Below, in pieces: positions 9,041-24,710 of a stretch of 64,000 bases of DNA. Positions within the stretch are counted from its first letter, which is position 1, and the number at the start of each line of letters is the position of its first letter. This stretch comes from Tubulanus polymorphus (taxonomy: Eukaryota; Nemertea; Palaeonemertea; Tubulaniformes; Tubulanidae). The stretch is from NCBI RefSeq assembly GCF_964204645.1, contig NC_134030.1:8740278-8804277 (forward strand). Direction: 5' to 3'. A program made the translations under genes and the position numbers. Below the pieces are notes generated by a model, which had not been told where the DNA came from, searched no databases, and worked only from the letters and a program-made list of their open reading frames with translations.

Positions 9041-9991
9041 ATGAATTCAACACAAGTTAAACTATATCGACCATTCAGCAGTTTCTACCTGCTGATGTCT
9101 GTGGAACATCAGTCACCGGGCAACAATCGTACCATTTCAATTGTTATTAAGCTCATCATATTCATCGCGGGAGTCTTCGGAAATTCAGCCACTTTCATGA
9201 TAATGACAAGTCGTCGATTCAGATATTTATCATACGCCAACTATCTCATCACTCTTTCGCTGTGTGATTTCATATCTCTCCTCTACTTGACATTGATGCC
9301 GACGCTACAATTCGTTCTTCTGCACGTCAGCCGCGGTCCGACATTCATCATGAAGTCGCGTCTCAGCTGTAGCTTCTACGAAATCATGCTCGCAACCACA
9401 GGTTTCAGTAGTTCGTGGTTGATAGTAGCGATATCCCTAGAACGTACGGCAGTCGTGCTCTTCCCGTTCACGTCTCGTCTGGTGTGCACACCTAAATTCG
9501 CGCGTTGCGTCATCGCGTTCATTTTCGCTACGAACGCCGCTTTCTTACCGATTCACCCGACGATAAAGATTCACTTTCTCGATAAACAAGGATGCTTTTA
9601 CGAAAGCATCGCCAGGTCGTACTACGTTATGATCACGCTTCATTATTTTCTACCGTTAATTCTCATCGTCTCGTTCAATTCTATTACAACCGTTCAGTTA
9701 TTTAGAGCTACGAAAGTGGCTTCGACCGATAACAAAACCGGCAAGACGAAACGTACGACAGTGATGCTCGTTACAGTTTCGCTCACGTTCGCCGCGTTGA
9801 CTATCCCGAATGTCGTAAATCCATTGTTACCGATCGATCAGAAGTTAAAAGATATTCTAACAAACGCGTTCACACAGATGATGGCGTGCAACTTTTCCAT
9901 TAATTTCTACATATACCTTTTACTCGGTAAAGAAATCCGTACATATTTTGTGGAGAAAACTTGCGCATCGAAAAAAATGAATCAGTTCTAA
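9041..9991 (+). CDS. Rhodopsin-class GPCR, copy C of the tandem trio
   Basis: Intronless 316-codon receptor, clearly paralogous to copy A; long identical blocks include GVFGNSATFMIMTSRRFR and NFYIYLLLGKEIR. It begins MNST, with an N-linked sequon and a second one at NNRT. It has the same modified motifs as copy A: E-R-T at the end of TM3, no Trp in TM6, and a TM7 built on SINFYIY. The conserved extracellular Cys pair is present (SCSF and QGCFYE). Function is inferred only as a G-protein-coupled, probably peptide-type or chemosensory receptor. Upstream lies the spacer that follows pseudogene B; downstream is a SINE and then the 3' end of the hnRNP gene on the opposite strand. Confidence 0.88.
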   Translation: MNSTQVKLYRPFSSFYLLMSVEHQSPGNNRTISIVIKLIIFIAGVFGNSATFMIMTSRRFRYLSYANYLITLSLCDFISLLYLTLMPTLQFVLLHVSRGPTFIMKSRLSCSFYEIMLATTGFSSSWLIVAISLERTAVVLFPFTSRLVCTPKFARCVIAFIFATNAAFLPIHPTIKIHFLDKQGCFYESIARSYYVMITLHYFLPLILIVSFNSITTVQLFRATKVASTDNKTGKTKRTTVMLVTVSLTFAALTIPNVVNPLLPIDQKLKDILTNAFTQMMACNFSINFYIYLLLGKEIRTYFVEKTCASKKMNQF

Positions 9992-10064
9992 CCAACGACC
10001 ATTAATAATAATTTTGCATAATACTTTTACATTTTACTTCATATGAGTAACATTGGCCCTACCG

Positions 10065-10237
10065 GCTTTTAAAAAATTCCCTCAACCCACTGAGCGCCAC
10101 GCAGGGCGTTATTAGTGGGTTAGACCGGAGAAGAACCCTCGACCAAGAAACTGTCGCCAGCAGGGTTTGAACCCATAAACCCTGGATTGACGAGACCAGT
10201 GATCGGCGGCTTAACCCACTCAACCACTGCGCCTTTC
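10065..10237 (-). mobile_element. tRNA-derived SINE (family 1)
   Basis: On the - strand the head reads as a tRNA-like unit with an A-box (AGTGGTTGAGTGGGTTAA) and a B-box (GGGTTCAAACCCTGC), followed by a body with AGCGGTTGAGG-like and A/T-rich tail segments. A second copy in the opposite orientation lies at 46027-46225 and aligns along the whole length, which establishes a repeat family rather than a tRNA gene. Confidence 0.75.
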
Positions 10238-10497
10238 ACTTGATGCCAACGGCCTCAATATAAACAGTACGAACGCCGTGGCTCGTGCGACTAGAATATA
10301 ACCACTGAACAGAGAGATGGGTGGATGCTGACAAAATCAAACACTTAAAACACGTTGCATACGAAACCTATGATTTCAAGCAGTTGATACAACATCTCCC
10401 ATGTGTAATCATTTCCGTCAGGAAATATACAACATCATTTTCAGAATTCTGAACACATCTACCAGATGGGTTATGAACCAACAGCTCATATATCAAC

Positions 10498-13400
10498 CTA
10501 AGAATGAACCACAAACTGACCTTGGTTATTGTATCCTCCGCTGCCGGTACTCTGTCCATAACTGGTGTTGTTCTGATAGCCGCCACTGCCTTGGTTGTAG
10601 TTGTTACCGCCGACGGCATAACCACCGCCGCCACCACTGCTACCCTGGTTGTATCCACCTCCGCCTTGATATCCGCCTCCTGTACCGCCCTGGTTATAGT
10701 TTCCACCCGTTCCGTATCCGCTGCTCGAATTAACCGGTGGAGCATTGTACGGAGCACCTACGATACGACGAATACATGCTTTAATACTTATTTCGCAATA
10801 TCAAAACGATGATAATGTCAAGCCATTATCAACCGCACAATCAATGTCAAAATAAGACTTCTCGCCAAAATCAGATGAAGTGAGGATGTGTAAGGGTTGG
10901 CCTCGTACTCGCCAGTGGTTAAGGATAAATCACTTCCAAAGCCACTTTATCACTTTATCAATCATTGTAAGGAATGAAAACAGTCTAACCGATCAGTTAT
11001 TCCGGGATATAAGGAGTTTCAAAAGAAGATTTTGAATTTAGGGGAAGCGTCTGCATCACTTTCATATCCCACCTAAACTTGATTTCTTAGTTTGTAACTG
11101 TCTAATTGGGCTCAAAATCCCAGTTGTGACTAATGATTTAGGCAATTTACTGTAAAAATACAAACCAGACAAAATTTTCTAACCGCTATTTCTCAAAATT
11201 GAAGGAGTTTTGAGCATTTTAATATCAAAGTGCACCAAGCACCTTGAAAAGCACTTTCTATTAAGGAGTTTTTAAAGGATCAAAAAGTACAACACTTATA
11301 GACTACTACAAATACTTACGATCAGCTACGACATCTCTGTTGTAACCTCCATCACGCGGTAGGTTGTCGCGGCTACCGCCGCTTGATTGGCTGTAGCCCA
11401 TATCGCGATTCTGGCTATAACCGCTGTGGTCGCGCGGTTGATAATTGTCGTAACTGGACTGCGGCGGATCGTTGTAGCTCGCGCGTGACCCGTAACCGTT
11501 GCTGCTGCCGCGGCTCGCGTTGTCGTTATAGTTCCCTCCGCCTTGAGGAGCTCCTCCATAACCTCCGCTGCTTCCACCATAATTACCGCCCTGGTTGCCC
11601 TGATTGTAATTACTAGCCGGTGGACCGCCATATCCTCCTACAATTCATACGATATATGTTTTAACAACGCTAGCAAAATCTTCACTATTAGTCCAAAGCG
11701 TTAACAAGCCTCAGCCATAGCAATTCACAACAAATTCAAAATTATCAAAGGCGTTGCCTTGCATACTGCCATATATGCCTGTGTTTTAGATAATTCATAA
11801 AATCGAAAGGTCCAAAATTCATTACCTTGATCATATCTGTCATTGTTGTAGCTTGGCCCATCATTGTAGCCACCTCTGTTACCACCTGTAAAGAATGATG
11901 TAGAAAGTTTCATGTAAAGGCGACACGTATAATACCAGAACACTTTAAGTAAAGCCACATAGTAATCAATTCGAACCTGGTGGGCTTTGATTGTAATTAT
12001 CATATCCACGGTCTCCACCACGGGGTGGACCATCGCCTAAAACGATGCAAAAATTCGATCAACAATAATTCAAAAGGTTGTTCAGATATCTCATCATATC
12101 CATAAATACAAACTCACCTCCGTAGCCTCCTGCACCACCTCCATAGTTACTGGGTGGTGGAGGTCCACCACCACGACCTCCCTGGTAACCACCACGACCC
12201 GCTGAAATTAGTAAGAAACCGGACTTGCAAAATGAAGGCAAAACTTAAGAAATCACAAGGAATTCACCGACTGGACATGTTTTTGACTGACCTGGTGGAC
12301 CAAAATCTCTACCACCACGCTCATAACTGCCAGAACCTCCACTTCCACCACGACCACCTCGTTCATAACCACCATCCGGACCACCTCGGTTTCCTGGAAC
12401 AAAATACGAACAATCATTACCTCGTCTAGCGCTGCGTAGACAGGCAAACAAGCAACATTAAACTACCTTGTCCACCATATCCTCCTTGATTGTTGTAACC
12501 ATCTCCACGGCGCTCATAGTTACGGGGGCCATCAAAGTTACCGCCGTAATCACCGCCACCACGTCCGCCCATCGGTGGCCCTCCGCGACTACCTCCACCA
12601 CGTCCACCAACACCACCTCGTCCTCCTCCTCTGATACCACCTGAAAATATCATATGCAATATATTTCGTCTTACAAATAGTGCATAAACAGGATTCAAAA
12701 AGTTGTGCTGCAAACTGCACAAATTTAGGGTATCAGGATAATTGCCCCCCCAAATTAAATCTTTTTAATCTTAAATTAACACAGATATTTACTTCATATT
12801 CATTAGACAAAGTGAACTTATTCTAGCAAATTACTCTAGGACTGCTTTAAAGTTTTTGATTGGCTAAAGTAACACTAAAACTAATTCCAATAAATCAGCG
12901 AATGTTAACTAATGCACTAATAAGTGGACTTATTTAGTTTCCTTTAATTTGGTAAGTGAATTATAATTAATTACACAAGGACTGATTTCAATTTTATGAT
13001 CTGCACACAACATCAGTAATTTTATATCTTATAAATCTATATTCAATAATATACAAATGAATTTCTAAGTTAAGTATTTAGGTGGTGTTAATCCAAATCA
13101 AAAAGGATTTCATTCGTGGGGCAATTGTCCTAGAGCCCAAATTTAGGCGTAGTCTATAAAACTGAAAAATTTCTATTGCTGATTAGCCAAAATTAAAGGA
13201 GTTTAGCTCAAATGAAAGACACGCACCGAGTTTCAAGCACCTTCTAAATCAAAAGTTTTCCATTTTGAAGTATTTAAGGAATCAAGGAGTTGTAGGGACC
13301 CTGATATAGCTGAACTCGGTAAAAAAAACTTATGTCAACAAATAACTATACCTCGTCCACCCGAAGGACCATCCATATGTCCACCAGGTCCAGCACCACC

Positions 13401-16191
13401 TCCTCCGCCTGAACCACCTCGTCTTTCGAACTGTTCTCTAGCCTGTACCAACTCCTGTTTACTCAAACCCTTTTTAGCTTCACATCTTTTACCCAAAACA
13501 TCGAAGTGTTTCAGAACTGAAAATGGAAAAAACTTCTTTGAACACACAGTTTAAAGGAAATGAAAATCTTCACTCGACTGAATGTCACACAGTACTGAAT
13601 AGAGTCCTATCAGCTCGAATCATTTTGGACTAACAAAATTCATCCAGTTCTGAGAAATCTGGATTAAAGGTAATTTTCTTGTATATCAATGAACAAATGG
13701 ACTGCAGATATTGTCCCGATTATACCAAAATCTGGATTAAGCAGGTCTGACTGTATCACTAACATTATTGTAACCATATAAACTAAAAACATAGATGATT
13801 ATTATTAATTGATCATGACGGCACCGAAAGAAATTGAAGAGGTATTACGTAAGCGTCATGTATCGAGATTATGCTCTCTTCACTTACTGAAAACCTTATC
13901 TACAGCATCTGATGAATCCATCGTAATGAAAGCAAAACCACGACGTTTTCCTGTATTCTTATCGATGACGAGATCGACCTTTTCGACCTTTCCATGCGCT
14001 GAGAAAACATCAATGAGATGAGACTCTTGCACTTCGTCTTTCAGTCCGCCGATAAAAATCTTATTCGTACAGAAATGTGCTTCCGGATTTCCACTCTCCT
14101 GAAAAATGGACAAACCAAAAATTGGTCAGGCGTACTGCACATATAGACAGGACCCCTACAAATTCATGGTTCCTACAGAACCATCGATATGAAATTGAGG
14201 GGTATTTGAAGGGCTTTTGAGGGTATGATCACCAAATTTGAGGGTTATTTTTCACGACGAAAACCTAATCGATACATAAAACAGAACCAGTAGAATACGT
14301 GGCATACTTATCAGCCCATACCAAGTAAAAAATACATTTAGGCACCTATGAATTATAACCTTATTAAATTCAACTATTTTCATTAGTCAATCCCGATATA
14401 AGGAGTTATCTAGGATAAAATTCTGCATCACTTTCAATCTCAATTACTGTAGACTCCTCCGAAATCATTACTGTTAATCAATTGGTGGTGTTGTGACCTA
14501 AGTTTTACTCCTATGCACTAGGGCCTACATAAACTAGCAACACAAAAATTCCCCATTGCCTATTTCTCAAAATATTAGGAGTTATGGTAATCTCGCTCAA
14601 ATTCATTTAAGGAGTTTCAAGCACCCTTTAAACATTTTCGATTAAGAAGACATTTTTGAGGAAGCAGAAAATGTCAGACATTCCCTGCTTCAAATTTTGG
14701 TATATCAGCGTTAAAACTTTCCATCCAATACATTCGCACTGATATTCTTCTAAGGTTAAAAGCTCACCTCTCGCGGAACAGCTCGTTTTGATTCCACTGT
14801 TCGGCCATCAATTGTATGAGGCTTAGTTCGCTGTATTTCATCAACTGCATCAGCCTTGGCAAAGGTGACAAAGCCAAAACCTTTAGATCTACAATAAGCA
14901 ATATTATACCAGTCAACAAACTCTGATGATCTCAATGATGAATAATGGAAAACAAAATGAATGAGCACAACATCAGTTTTGGCTTATAACGGGGCAAAAA
15001 CTTTTTCTTCATAATTACATGTGGGCCTAATATCTTAATTTTTTTAAATCATTTTATCTAATGCAAGCTGTATGATATATATTCAAGGAAAAATTCAAGA
15101 AGCAATGGTAGCTCGAACATCAGTTTTCAGATATGCCAAATGTAACTTTCACAGAATAATACAGGGATGCTGAATCTGAATGTAATTTTGTAATACTTCA
15201 TTACTGAAGTAATGAGATTTTTTTTTCAGAATTCTGGGTTTCATTAGAAGTTATTCCATGGAATGACCAATTTACGCAAAATATCCTTTGAATAATATCA
15301 TGTTAGGTTTTTAAGCAGTTATCTCAATAACAAGATATCCATTGAATTAGATTTAAAGGATAATGGTTTTATTTTGTTATCTATATTACTTAATTACAAG
15401 GTATCAATTTAATTATACATTTATGCCAAATATTACCTAGGTTTTCAATTTTGTTTATTATAACAGCTTATTGAAACCGGGAGCAAAATATTGTGTCCAG
15501 GGATTGATAGGGAAACAAAAAATGTTCTGAAATTATAACTCTCGCAGCAACGTACTTTCGGGTATTGTTGTCACGAATTACAACGACATCCAATATCTCT
15601 CCGTATTTGCCATAGTACTTCTTCAGCACATCTTCATTTGTGTCATAACTCAGGCCACCAATAAAAAGCTTTCGCAACGCTTCACATTCCATCTAAAAAA
15701 ATACACAGGAAATAAGTTCCAAGATTCTTTCTTCAATTTGGCAATTATTTATGATATTTTTTAACAAAATTGATTGGAACATTGTTATTTAACAGAACAA
15801 CTGATCCCCTTTGTCTCGATTCAGATTCATATTCATGTTCAATTCTTTATTACAACTTAGAAGTTTTACAGTAAAACATACAAGTACATAATGCAATACA
15901 GGAAAAAAAAGGACAATTAATTTTACAGAGTAGAAAATTACAATTTAAAATTTAAAAGAAACATATAGCATATAGCAGCCACGACGAGTGCCCACAATAA
16001 AAAAAATCGGTAGTTAGTACGACTACGAATTTGCAACCCATAAAAATGCGAAAAGCAACATCAAAAGCCCCATTTTTAGGTTCAAACACATTCTATATCA
16101 TAGATAGAAACAAAATACAACTTAATCGACTTAACAGACAGTGATCTTAGCGTAAAAAAGAGGTTTGATTCGGGAAACTTACATCAGCCAT
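10498..16191 (-). CDS. HNRNPA2B1-like: hnRNP A/B family RNA-binding protein (2 RRM + Gly-rich tail)
   Basis: Twelve coding exons join in frame to 566 aa: 16191-16183 (M-A-D), 15692-15556, 14888-14768, 14098-13888, 13516-13352, 12640-12467, 12393-12292, 12201-12118, 12036-11977, 11885-11826, 11637-11320 and 10757-10498. All introns are GT-AG. RRM1 (residues 11-88) has RNP2 LFIGGL and RNP1 [11 protein letters not shown]2 (102-180) has IFIGGL and RGFAFITM. The remaining ~370 residues are Gly/Tyr/Asn/Arg-rich with RGG and GGY repeats, longer than the tail of vertebrate A1 or A2/B1. Known relatives package pre-mRNA, regulate splicing and form condensates through this tail. In the last exon a donor at 10520 (CAAG/GTCAGT) could allow another 3' end; I used the in-frame stop at 10500-10498. 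Transcribed divergently from HP1. Confidence 0.92.
10940..11290 (+). repeat. Intronic repeat family, hnRNP last intron
   Basis: Contains GATATAAGGAGTTTC, TCTCAAAATTGAAGGAGTTT and CAAGCACCTTGAAAAG. The same ordered motifs recur in hnRNP introns at about 13110-13310 and 14395-14710 and, inverted, in the HP1 intron at about 18770-18890. Confidence 0.6.
12740..13340. other. Large hnRNP intron with a repeat copy
   Basis: Intron between the exons ending at 13352 and starting at 12640. Around 13110-13310 it holds a copy of the GGAGTTT...CAAGCACCTT repeat family. The rest is AT-rich with no coding signal. Confidence 0.55.
14395..14710 (+). repeat. Intronic repeat family, hnRNP intron 3
   Basis: Shows CCCGATATAAGGAGTTAT, CTCAAAATATTAGGAGTT and GGAGTTTCAAGCACCCTTTA in the same order as the copies at 10940 and 13110. 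It is antisense to hnRNP transcription. Confidence 0.6.
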
Positions 16192-19395
<3,204 letters not shown>

Positions 19396-21300
19396 TTCAG
19401 CGTACGATCGTCATCGAGACTTTCGTCTGCATTTTTAATGCCGATCGGATTTTTTAAAACGTAAAATACTGAATGAAAACAAGTGGTCGCGACTTGGATT
19501 ATCTCGATACCGTTATTAATTGTTTTTAAACGTACATGTATTGAACAGAACAGTGGCACGATTTGATGTAATAATGTAAATTTGTTGTACGACCCAAGTT
19601 AGCCGTTAGATATCTGCCGGTGTGTTTCGATATCGAAGGCTAGTGTACCGGTATATGTAATCTTTGGATTATAGGCCTACATCTGGTGCTTGTAGGATCC
19701 TCCAAATAAGTAATCTTTCACTCGTGTCTGAAAATGGAGGAAAAAAAGCTATGCTGCAGATCCCAACCAGATTTCGAAGATGTCAAGTTCACTACAATCT
19801 CATCGGCAAATGAATATTTTTTTTAATTAGATTACATTCAATCATCTCATCATTGAGGAGATAATTTCAATTGACGAACACTTATCTTAGTATTTTTGTA
19901 GCTATATGGAAATTCCATTTTTTGTGTGTTGGCAATTATTATTCATAAAATCATTGCAACTGTTTAATATATGTATGTCAGCTGTTGTATGGTATATGTA
20001 GTATTATGCCATCTATTGCATCAGTAGTTCGGAGCAGAGTCGAGTAACTAACTTACAGTTGCATATTATCGATGTTGTTCAACTAAAAGTCATGCTCGAT
20101 ATATTTTTGGATTGTCTTTTTGCCATTATTTCTATAAATTCTAAATCAGCCAATTGAAAGATAATTGATGGTTGTATTACAGTGTGCAGGCCTGTGCTGA
20201 GGTGTGCGGGGGTTGGGCAGTAGTGAACGAACCCCCTAAAATTTTGATGTACCCTTCAAAAGTTGGTGTAAAAAAATTTTGACCAAGATTTTTTTTTTTT
20301 GAAATTTCGATCAAGATTTTCATGTTTCCATTAACAAGTAATCCATTCACTAATGATTTATCCAGGTTTCACTGTGAAAAAGTACCCTTTTTCTTGAAAT
20401 CGACCTGCCCCTCAAAAAATGCTCGGCGCAGGCCTGATAGTATTAGGAGATCATTTTATATTCTTTGTCATCACCTTGGCTGCTTAAGTTTCATAAGCAG
20501 ATACTTCACTTACTAGATACAGTAGATACTGCTTGTCTCTGATCTAATGGGACAAATAAAGTTTGCTGCGGGGCAGTTGGAGCAATGATGGATCATCATC
20601 AACTCGTTTAGAATAGGTACAATTAAAAATAATTTCGGGAAATATGCGATAATCAGTGACGTAGGCTCTGTGGCAGGCTTAGGCATGTATGTGGTATCGA
20701 CCTATCTGATTCATTATGAAAGCTTGGTTATTATTGGGTCGCTTCCTATCATGACCCGTCGCTGCTTCAGGTCGCTGCTTCAGGCTACTACTTACGAATC
20801 GTTAACCTGATAGAGTCCTGGAGTAGGTGACATCGTGGTACCACTGTACTGTTCCGCTGTCAGCATTTACTTTTTTATAGAAGAAACACGAGAGAGGTAA
20901 TCGTGTATTGTAAATATTATAATTTTTTATCATGTTTTGTTTAAATGTGTAACTATGTCACTGGGCTGGAAGAGGTCATTGATACTTGATTGATTATTCA
21001 GATGATATTTCCGATTTTGCAGAGTTCCTGTTACTATCCTGACCTCTGAACTAGTTCATCTTAGTAGTAGATATATCTGTAAATGTCTTCAGCATTTTAA
21101 TTAAAATTCTTGTGTTCCAGCGCATAATTATGATGTACTACTTCGATATTCGTTTTTCATGCTGAACTGATTGCAAACTTAATTTAATATCTTGAAGATC
21201 ACAGTGTTTTGTTAACTTTTGGAACAGCTCTAGTGTGTCATCACATAAAATGATTATCATCATGTACAAATAAATTCGTAAATATTGTTTCATCTGACTT
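19396..21300 (+). other. HP1 3' region with candidate poly(A) signals and a MITE
   Basis: No coding signal. AATAAA occurs at 20555-20560 and 21269-21274; the second is followed by GT/T-rich DNA and may be a distal polyadenylation site. A MITE (20187-20436) lies inside. Which signal is used cannot be told from sequence. Confidence 0.45.
20187..20436. mobile_element. MITE-like element with CAGGCCTG ends
   Basis: About 250 bp bounded by inverted ends CAGGCCTGTGCTGAG and GCTCGGCGCAGGCCTG. A related, oppositely oriented copy lies at about 39327-39585 (CAGGCCCATGCCGAG ... CCCCTCGGCAC), sharing the internal TTTCAC-GTGAAAAA and GGGGGTT-type segments. It has no coding capacity. Confidence 0.6.
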
Positions 21301-23590
21301 GTGTGTTTTATTTAATTATTGGTTGCCGACGTGTATGTGAGGGAGGACCTTGATATTAGATCGTGTCATTTTTGCTGCAGTTCTTTGGTATATCTGAGTT
21401 TACCCTTTAATTAAGAAATTGATGGACCCTGTCCCACTTAACGTATAAATGGATTTTTGTAAAAGCGTGATAGTGGATTCATCATTTGGTAGTGTAGTGC
21501 ACTGATAATGGTTTCTGTTGTAAGCGGTGAAGCACATTAGTCTTTTTTAATGTCCATGCTTCAGTGGAAGATACGAGATAGCTATACCGACCTTCGATAG
21601 AGATGGAGCGGTACCGATTCCCATTGAAAAATTAGCCTCTATGGGGAGTTAGGATGATACTGCGAACATACGTTACATTGCCATGATGAATTTTGCTTTC
21701 CCTGTGACATCCTCCCCCGGCTGGGATTCGAACCTGATAGCATCGAGATTACCACGGTTCGTGCCCGTATCGCAAGATGTTTTGCGTACAGTAAATTCAC
21801 CAATTCCCATGATCCGAAAATCAAGGAAAGCGAACATTTTTCTTTGACAAAAAAATCATTAATTTCCCCTTTTATACAGACAGTTTCCCTAACGTTCCCC
21901 TGTTCTTCTGAAATTCATCTACTTTCTGGCAAAAATAGAACACTTAAATGTCCATGTATTATCAGCCTATCTATTTTTTCTGCACTGCGTATGTACGGCT
22001 CCTACCGCAGCTTACTGTTCCAAATCCCCAATACCTATTCCTATAGCACATTATATGCCTGATAAACCATAAATTGTCATATGTACTGATGTAAATCATC
22101 GAACATCGTATTTGTAAACAAAATCATGTCCCCCTCCGCACCGATGGAAATGGAAGGGGAGTAATGACATTTATCTTATCCTCCACTATCAACTACCCCA
22201 TGTATATACAGTCAGTCCCCGATATACAACCCACATCGGTTTTGGCGGTATGGAGAGTATTGCGGTATATCGGGGGTGTTTTATGCATTTGTATAGAGAG
22301 GTACATTGAGAAAACCTGGCGGTAGGCGGCGTCGGTGGCGGTATAATGGAGGGCTCCCCTTTTGAAAAAAATTTAATACATATCCATAGAATCCTCCACT
22401 GGACTAATAAGCATTGCGTCAGTTTTGTTTATCGTTATTTCTATGTATCGGTTTTCCACTTAAGATAACTGCCCTATTCTGACCCCATCCCCATATACAT
22501 AATGGCAGACTACCTCTTAATACTCAGTGAAAGTTTTCTTGTCCGATCATACAATTGTCCTGCGTTTAACCGAAAAGAAACGAAAAGGTCAATCTTGCGT
22601 TGCGAATTTTAGCTTTATTGTAAATAGAAATAACTTTTGATTTTGTTAAATTAGGTACATTGCATACAAAAAGAGAACATATTAAAAAGTAATGGCACAA
22701 GTTAAAGCGTTACATCTTCCAATAGGTAATACATAGTATACAGTGTATATTTAGATGCAGAGACATACGTAGGAAACTTTGCGACATTTTATTGCATATA
22801 GTCTCACACAGAAAGCTGGGTTTTGAAAGACTCTCAGCATTAAACCTGGTTTCCGCTGAGAATTCCAACCGATACAAAAGGGGCTCGATCAAATCGAGGT
22901 TGCAGGATGCCCAGGGGCGGATTTAGGGGGTGGGCTCGGGGGTGGACCACTGCACTCCTGCACTCCTGTGCTCTTTTCGTCAAGTCAAGAGATAGTAAAA
23001 GCCTGCAAATCTGACACTCATTCTCTCGGGATTTGCATCTTTTAGGACGTATTTCTTCAAAAATATATTAGAACACCGACGGTGGGACCTACCAGTGGCC
23101 TTATAGCTGCTTTATCCGAGAAATGCTCATTCTTTTCTTCTGGGACCCGCCCCGGTGGTTCCCGCGTTCTCGGTCTGCGGGATAAGACATGTATAGAGTA
23201 CGTATAATCTCTGAAGCTCACTTCAGCTCTTCATTGTCCGTCCTCTTTATGTATTATTTTCTGCTACAATGTAATACACAATAAATATATTGTCAATACC
23301 CTGCCAATACCCTGTTCCCTAACTTGACATCATTAATGTATTGGGCTATGAATACATTGTACTACCGATCCAATATATATATATATATATATACATGAAT
23401 ATTTAGATATATTGTAGTATGAAAAAAGAACGCATGAGCCATCGTATGACGCAATGTACAACCACGAAAGACACACTGAGATCATTTGACTCCTTACAAT
23501 ACTTGAACCTTCACTGGCGACGGCCCATCGAAAGGCCGAGGTCTCGGTCACTGACTGGTGAGGTCTCATCATAAACATGCATTTATACTA
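21301..23590. other. Intergenic DNA with SINE remnant, no gene seen
   Basis: At 21706-21790 the - strand shows a tRNA-derived SINE head; its B-box complement is GGGATTCGAACC at 21722-21733. Around 22213-22350 are short repeats of the TATATCGGGG type. At 22912-22930 AGGGGCGGATTTAGGGGG resembles the terminus of a DNA-transposon-derived repeat. A (TA)n run is at 23372-23392. No frame with gene-like features was found. Confidence 0.45.
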
Positions 23591-23609
23591 CATTTTTTGG
23601 TAACAAAAA

Positions 23610-24110
23610 CGAACTAGAGGTCCAGGGACACCGTAACCACTTGGTGAAATGCCTGACAATCTGACGACGTGTCTCAATATCTAAAGTGATGAACAAATAC
23701 AGAGAAACCGAATAATCTTGTAACTCCACAATCATAGAACACGCCGTGAGCTCAGCTGATATGTTAAAGATGACTTCAAATGGAAAATGACAAAGGCAAA
23801 GCTATCACCAGTATGTCACATGAAACATCAGGAAAATTGATGGAAGCGACTTAAAAATTTTCTCTTGAAAAAAATGTGAAAAAGTGCGGATTTTAACGAA
23901 CAGTGGCCGTCAGTCAACCATCTTGATTCTGATCGGGCCAGTTTTGACCATGTATCTAGGGTAGATAAACGTATATACACACCAAATATCGAGAAAATCC
24001 ATCGAAGCACCTTCCAAACTTTACAACATAACTGGATTCTGTCTACGGACATACGAATAGTGAACGCAATAGCGCGCTGAAACTTACAAGTGGGCTCAAA
24101 ACTACTATAC
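23610..24110 (+). repeat. Dispersed repeat (GGTCCAGGGACACC ... AAGTGGGCT family)
   Basis: Starts GAGGTCCAGGGACACCGTAA and ends with GGATTCTGTCTACGGACATA ... AAGTGGGCTC. The same start and end motifs occur in the duplicated block at 29550-30900 and 32070-32300. Inside, CCATCTTGATTCTGA and TCTAGGGTAGATA match those copies. The terminal CCACTTGG/CCAAGTGGG pairs suggest a non-autonomous DNA element. Confidence 0.6.
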
Positions 24111-24710
24111 GGGCAACGCTGCTTTGTAAAATGACAAATTAGATTCTTCTAAATGACATCAAACATTATGCGTTTACATTATTATTGCATCATCACGAAT
24201 ATTGGTGGGTATAAGAACTAAACAGTTACGTACTCAATGCATCAAATGCATGAAACCAATATGTAGTTGACCTTTAATAACTGTACTAGGTTTCTGACCA
24301 GTAAATTGGTTAAGAAGGGTAGGAGTGAGAAAATGGGACATCACTATATTGTTTTATAGAATATACATCTTAACACATTTGTTCTGGGACATGACCCAAT
24401 TGATAAAAGCACTCGTTATCATTATCATATATTCTGATTCACAATTCTGGAAATTAACGTGGAGCAGGAAATAAAGCCCCACCCTAATTCCAAAAAGTAT
24501 TGTATCCTATCTATAAAATCTGGATCAGAGAAGCCTTCTATCACGACAAAGGAAAGGGGATAATTTCTAAATCATCATTTCAACAGCTGGTATAAGATTG
24601 ATCGGACATGGCAGGCGGGCCCTCTATTCATATACACGAAGTTGCATCATAATTTCTTTACAGTATTAGCAGCCTTTTATACATATGTACACATGGCAGC
24701 CATTTTGGAT

